This document shows, one piece after another, positions 61,377 through 64,000 of a DNA stretch of 64,000 nt. This stretch comes from CAYXAA01 sp964462985 (lineage in GTDB: Bacteria > Pseudomonadota > Alphaproteobacteria > Rhizobiales > Stappiaceae), in assembly GCA_964462985.1 (NCBI GenBank), contig CAYXAA010000001.1:245823-309822 (forward strand). Reading direction: 5' to 3'. How positions within the stretch are numbered: the first letter of the stretch is position 1; every line of letters starts with the position of its first letter. The translations under genes and the position numbers were made by a program. A model generated the notes under the pieces. It saw only the letters and a list, made by a program, of their open reading frames with translations, had not been told where the DNA came from and did not search any database.

Positions 61377-62117
61377 TCAGCGCCGTCCTCGGCGGCGGCC
61401 ATAGAGTCGCCGCCCCTCTGCAAGAACAGCAGACAGCGTCCGCTTCTCCAGCCGGCCGCCGTCGGCTGCCGGCACGGCGAGCAGCGCGTCGAGCCTATCC
61501 TCGAGGGACGCCAGGCGGAATGTGCTCGCCCGGCCCGGAAAGCCCGGCAAGCTGCTTGCCGCCTCGGCGAGCGCCCGGTGCCGCCGCACCCACCGGCGCC
61601 AGAAGGCGACGTGCGCCCGCGTCGGACGCCGCAGCACCCGCTTCAGCGCCTTGCGTGCCTTGCGCCTGGCGCGCTTTCTCGCCCGGACGACATCGGCACG
61701 ATCGATGACAGCAGCGACCAGGACGACGGCGTCGACCTCGCAGCGCCGCAGCAGGGCCTGAAGGTCGCGTCGTGTCGCAGGAGCGGCGGCCGTTCCGATC
61801 GAAGGAGTGGCCGTCTCGTCCATCACCCGGGACAGCATGCTGTCGACAGCCTTGAGCCGGGCAACGGCGGGCGGATAAGCCGGCCCGAGGGCTTTCTTCC
61901 ACGCCCGGAACAGGGCGCGGGCCCTGTCGACTTCCGCAGCTGCGGCGGCTAGCCGTTCGGCGTCGCTGGCGACGACGGGCTCGCCCGGTAGCGCCGGCAA
62001 CAGGCTGCAGCCCGGATCGGCAAGCGCACGGCGGGCACGCATGAGTGCGCCGATCAGGCGGCGCTGCAGGCCGGCTCCGACGGTCGGCGGACGGGCCGAC
62101 CTATCGTGTTCTTCCAT
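61377..62117 (-). CDS. Hypothetical Ala/Arg-rich helical protein, possibly CHAD-like
   Basis: A 246-residue protein with very high alanine and arginine content and almost only helical prediction by eye. Two stretches recall CHAD domains, which bind polyphosphate: RARALFRAWKKALGPAYP with LKAVDSMLSRVMDE, and FWRRWVRRHRALAEAASSLPG near the C-terminus. The match is weak and the signature histidines are few, so I only offer it as a possibility. It precedes the M48 protease gene on the same strand. Confidence 0.6.
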   Translation of the reverse strand: MEEHDRSARPPTVGAGLQRRLIGALMRARRALADPGCSLLPALPGEPVVASDAERLAAAAAEVDRARALFRAWKKALGPAYPPAVARLKAVDSMLSRVMDETATPSIGTAAAPATRRDLQALLRRCEVDAVVLVAAVIDRADVVRARKRARRKARKALKRVLRRPTRAHVAFWRRWVRRHRALAEAASSLPGFPGRASTFRLASLEDRLDALLAVPAADGGRLEKRTLSAVLAEGRRLYGRRRGRR

Positions 62118-62227
62118 CCCCTGTTTCCCGGTCGGCGCGCGGTCGGTTTCGCGCTCGTCTTAGCAAGCCCGAACCGCGAGGCCAAGGTCGGCAGGGCGAC
62201 GCAGCCGCGGCGATCCGGCCGGGCCGG

Positions 62228-62899
62228 TCACGCCTCTGAGGACACGCCGAGGCCGATGGGACAGGCCACGCCGGTGCCGCCGAGGCCGCAATAGCCGCCG
62301 GGATTCTTGGCCAGGTATTGCTGGTGTTCGGTCTCGGCGTAATAGAACGGCGGCATCTGCCGGATTTCGGTGGTGATGTCACGGGTAACACCCGCCGCCT
62401 TCAGCGCCGTGCGATAGCTGTGTCGGCTCACCTCTGCGGCCGCCAACATCGCCTCCCCGGCGGTGTAGATCGCCGAGCGATACTGGGTACCGGTATCATT
62501 GCCCTGGCGCATGCCCTGCGTCGGGTCGTGCCCCTCCCAGAACAGCTTGAGCAGGGCCTCGCGCGAGATCACTGCCGGGTCGAAGACAACGCGCACCACC
62601 TCGGCATGCGCGGTCCGGCCGGTGCACACTTCGTTGTAGGTCGGATTCGGTGTATAGCCGCCGGCATAGCCGACGGCGGTGACCGTGACCCCCGGCGTCT
62701 GCCAGAATAGGCGCTCGGCGCCCCAGAAGCAGCCCATGCCGAACAGCACTTCCTCCTGGCCGGCCGGCACTGCCATGTCGATCGGCCGCCCGTTGACGAA
62801 ATGCGGTCCCGGCACAACGATCGGTGTGTCGCGCCCGGGCAACGCCTCGTCCGGCGACGGCAGGGTGAATTTGTTGGCGAGCATCGTCATGAAGGACAT
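62228..62899 (-). CDS. msrA: Peptide-methionine (S)-S-oxide reductase MsrA
   Basis: A 223-residue MsrA that repairs oxidised methionine. The catalytic cysteine is C57 in GMGCFWGAERLF, followed by GYAGGYTPNPTYNEVCTGRTAHAEVV in pieces and the resolving region GGYCGLGGTGVACP near the end. I chose ATG 62899 since longer starts add 51 residues that do not belong to the family. It is a single-domain MsrA without a fused MsrB. Confidence 0.96.
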   Translation of the reverse strand: MSFMTMLANKFTLPSPDEALPGRDTPIVVPGPHFVNGRPIDMAVPAGQEEVLFGMGCFWGAERLFWQTPGVTVTAVGYAGGYTPNPTYNEVCTGRTAHAEVVRVVFDPAVISREALLKLFWEGHDPTQGMRQGNDTGTQYRSAIYTAGEAMLAAAEVSRHSYRTALKAAGVTRDITTEIRQMPPFYYAETEHQQYLAKNPGGYCGLGGTGVACPIGLGVSSEA

Positions 62900-63103
62900 C
62901 GCTGGTCTCCCGGTTTCGCCGGCGCGAGCGGCGGACGGCGGTTCGTATCCATGACTTAGCCCGGCTGTGGCTCGATGCAAGCGCGCTGAGCACATCTTGA
63001 TGAGGCGTGATCGGCCCCGCCAGTCGCCCGGCGTGTTCCCAATCCAATCCACAGGGAGGGGACGCTGGCCCAGCTGAACAGTTCGATGGTCATGGCCGCC
63101 GCC

Positions 63104-63415
63104 TCAGAGGAGGGGCACCCGACGCCGCTTGCGGCCGAGCCAGATCAGCAAAAGACCGAGCGGGGCCGCGACCGCCCAGACCGGCTGCTGGATCACCGTC
63201 ATGACAATCGGGTCCCAGAGCCAAGGGCCGACCGAACGCTGGACCGCCGTCTGAGCGCCGTCCAGCGTTGCCGGGGACAGATCATACCAGTACTGACCGA
63301 TCGGCACGGCCGACCATGCCGCGGCGGCGATGCTGCGACTGCCGTCGACCACCGCCGCGACCAGCGCGATGGCGACCAGCCAGTACCCGATCACACGAGA
63401 AAAGAACCGCCCCAT
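63104..63415 (-). CDS. Small membrane protein with two transmembrane helices
   Basis: A 103-residue protein with a first helix at about residues 8-25 (VIGYWLVAIALVAAVVDG) and a second at about 76-93 (PVWAVAAPLGLLLIWLGRKRRR), both ends facing the cytoplasm by the positive-inside rule. The loop between them is periplasmic and mildly polar, with WYDLSPATLDGAQ. I do not recognise a named family; similar short proteins occur widely in rhizobia as hypothetical membrane proteins. Confidence 0.7.
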   Translation of the reverse strand: MGRFFSRVIGYWLVAIALVAAVVDGSRSIAAAAWSAVPIGQYWYDLSPATLDGAQTAVQRSVGPWLWDPIVMTVIQQPVWAVAAPLGLLLIWLGRKRRRVPLL

Positions 63416-63869
63416 GACCCGCCGACCGCGCGCCTCACCTGGTTGCCATGCCGCCGAGCGACCTCGCCTTTCCTAGCGTGGTTTCCAGCCGGTTGGAAAC
63501 ACTCGATGGGAAAGAAATCACGCGAACGGGACAGCATGCCCTCTGACAGCTCGCGCGGGACGGCCGCATTTGCACGAAGTGCGCCGGAACATGCAGTCGA
63601 CGCTCGGCCAAGGCTGCACCCTATCGGATGTCTGATGACGAGAGCCTTTGGGCACGTGCGGCATTCATGGCGGCGCCGGCGAGACCGTGATGAAATCCGA
63701 TGGTTCAAGCGTAGGATCCTCACGACCAGACCGGTGCTGCAGAAGGCCTGGCCGATGGCGGCCGCCTTCGTTGGTGAAAGCCGCTTCTCCGGCTTGCACT
63801 CGGGCGCGTCCTCAGTATAGTGCGCGACTTGCGGCGGCCACGCTCTCTTTCGAAGGGAGGCCGCCCCGC
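63416..63869. other. Intergenic region before the tRNA gene
   Basis: About 450 bases with no gene that I can support. Open frames are basic, low complexity and without family features. The tRNA promoter must lie at the right edge. I see no repeats that would mark an integration site left of the tRNA. Confidence 0.5.
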
Positions 63870-63959
63870 GGAGAGGTGGCCGAGTGGTTTAAGGCGCACG
63901 CCTGGAACGCGTGTATACGGGAAACCGTATCGAGGGTTCGAATCCCTCTCTCTCCGCCA
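63870..63959 (+). tRNA. tRNA-Ser (anticodon GGA)
   Basis: A 90-base serine tRNA that folds with all arms. The acceptor stem GGAGAGG pairs with TCTCTCC (one G-T pair), the discriminator is G, and CCA at 63957-63959 is encoded. The anticodon stem CACGC/GCGTG encloses loop CTGGAAC, giving anticodon GGA at 63904-63906, which reads UCC and UCU. The long variable arm TATACGG/CCGTATC is typical of serine tRNAs, and the T arm is GAGGG-TTCGAAT-CCCTC. Confidence 0.97.
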
Positions 63960-64000
63960 TTATCCTGTAGCGAACCCGAGATGAGGCCCCGCCCACGGGC

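Noticed and set aside
63870..63959. Integration site of a genomic island at the tRNA-Ser gene
   Set aside because: No integrase and no repeat of the tRNA 3' end inside the window; the sequence to the right ends after 41 bases, so it cannot be judged.

Overview
The window reads as chromosomal DNA of a high-GC alphaproteobacterium, most likely of the order Hyphomicrobiales (Rhizobiales). Pointers are a PutA without a DNA-binding domain next to a divergent Lrp-type PutR, a candidate iron-rhodo-box beside bfd-bfr, an S-L-M ordered molybdenum hydroxylase operon, TPR-type adenylate cyclases, and an ATT-started infC. The genus is not determined. I see no prophage, insertion sequence, transposase, integrase or CRISPR array; gene density and base composition look like ordinary core plus metabolic accessory chromosome.

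Layout. 1-9 kb: the end of hrpB, a small monooxygenase-fold protein, putA/putR (proline catabolism) and a YnjBCD-like ABC importer. 9-11 kb: bfr and bfd (iron storage and release), a candidate iron box and an SDR. 11-14 kb: a chemoreceptor. 14-19 kb: a CoxG-CoxS-CoxL-CoxM-like operon of the form II carbon monoxide dehydrogenase/xanthine dehydrogenase family. 19-21 kb: a GFA protein, then a secreted ankyrin protein paired with a secreted YHS protein. 21-26 kb: an operon for organosulfur use (FMN reductase, flavin monooxygenase, SsuABC-type importer). 26-29 kb: adenylate cyclase with TPR repeats and a second GFA protein. 29-32 kb: two RNA-methyltransferase-like genes and an epimerase-like gene. 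32-35 kb: a periplasmic PDC-like protein in an operon with a CHASE3 chemoreceptor, then a degenerate cold-shock protein. 35-41 kb: glpK, a B12-binding radical SAM protein, a 1-Cys peroxiredoxin and lepA. 41-44.4 kb: a TetR regulator between two paralogous homocysteine S-methyltransferase-like genes. 44.5-49 kb: mepA, patatin, an alpha/beta hydrolase and a glycosyltransferase. 49-58 kb: translation genes (infC, rpmI, rplT, pheS, pheT) with an LLM oxidoreductase and an M42 peptidase in between. 58-64 kb: a nucleotidyltransferase-like gene, a pabB-pabC fusion, an M48 protease, a hypothetical protein, msrA, a small membrane protein and tRNA-Ser(GGA).

The genes form small independent units, not one large system. 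The units that best repay attention are the TetR/twin methyltransferase locus with a 19-bp palindromic operator, the secreted PDC-like protein plus chemoreceptor operon behind an AT-rich palindromic promoter region, the secreted ankyrin-YHS pair, the membrane protein wedged between pheS and pheT, and the cold-shock protein that has lost its nucleic-acid-binding aromatics. I did not find anything I would confidently call a wholly new defence or mobile system.
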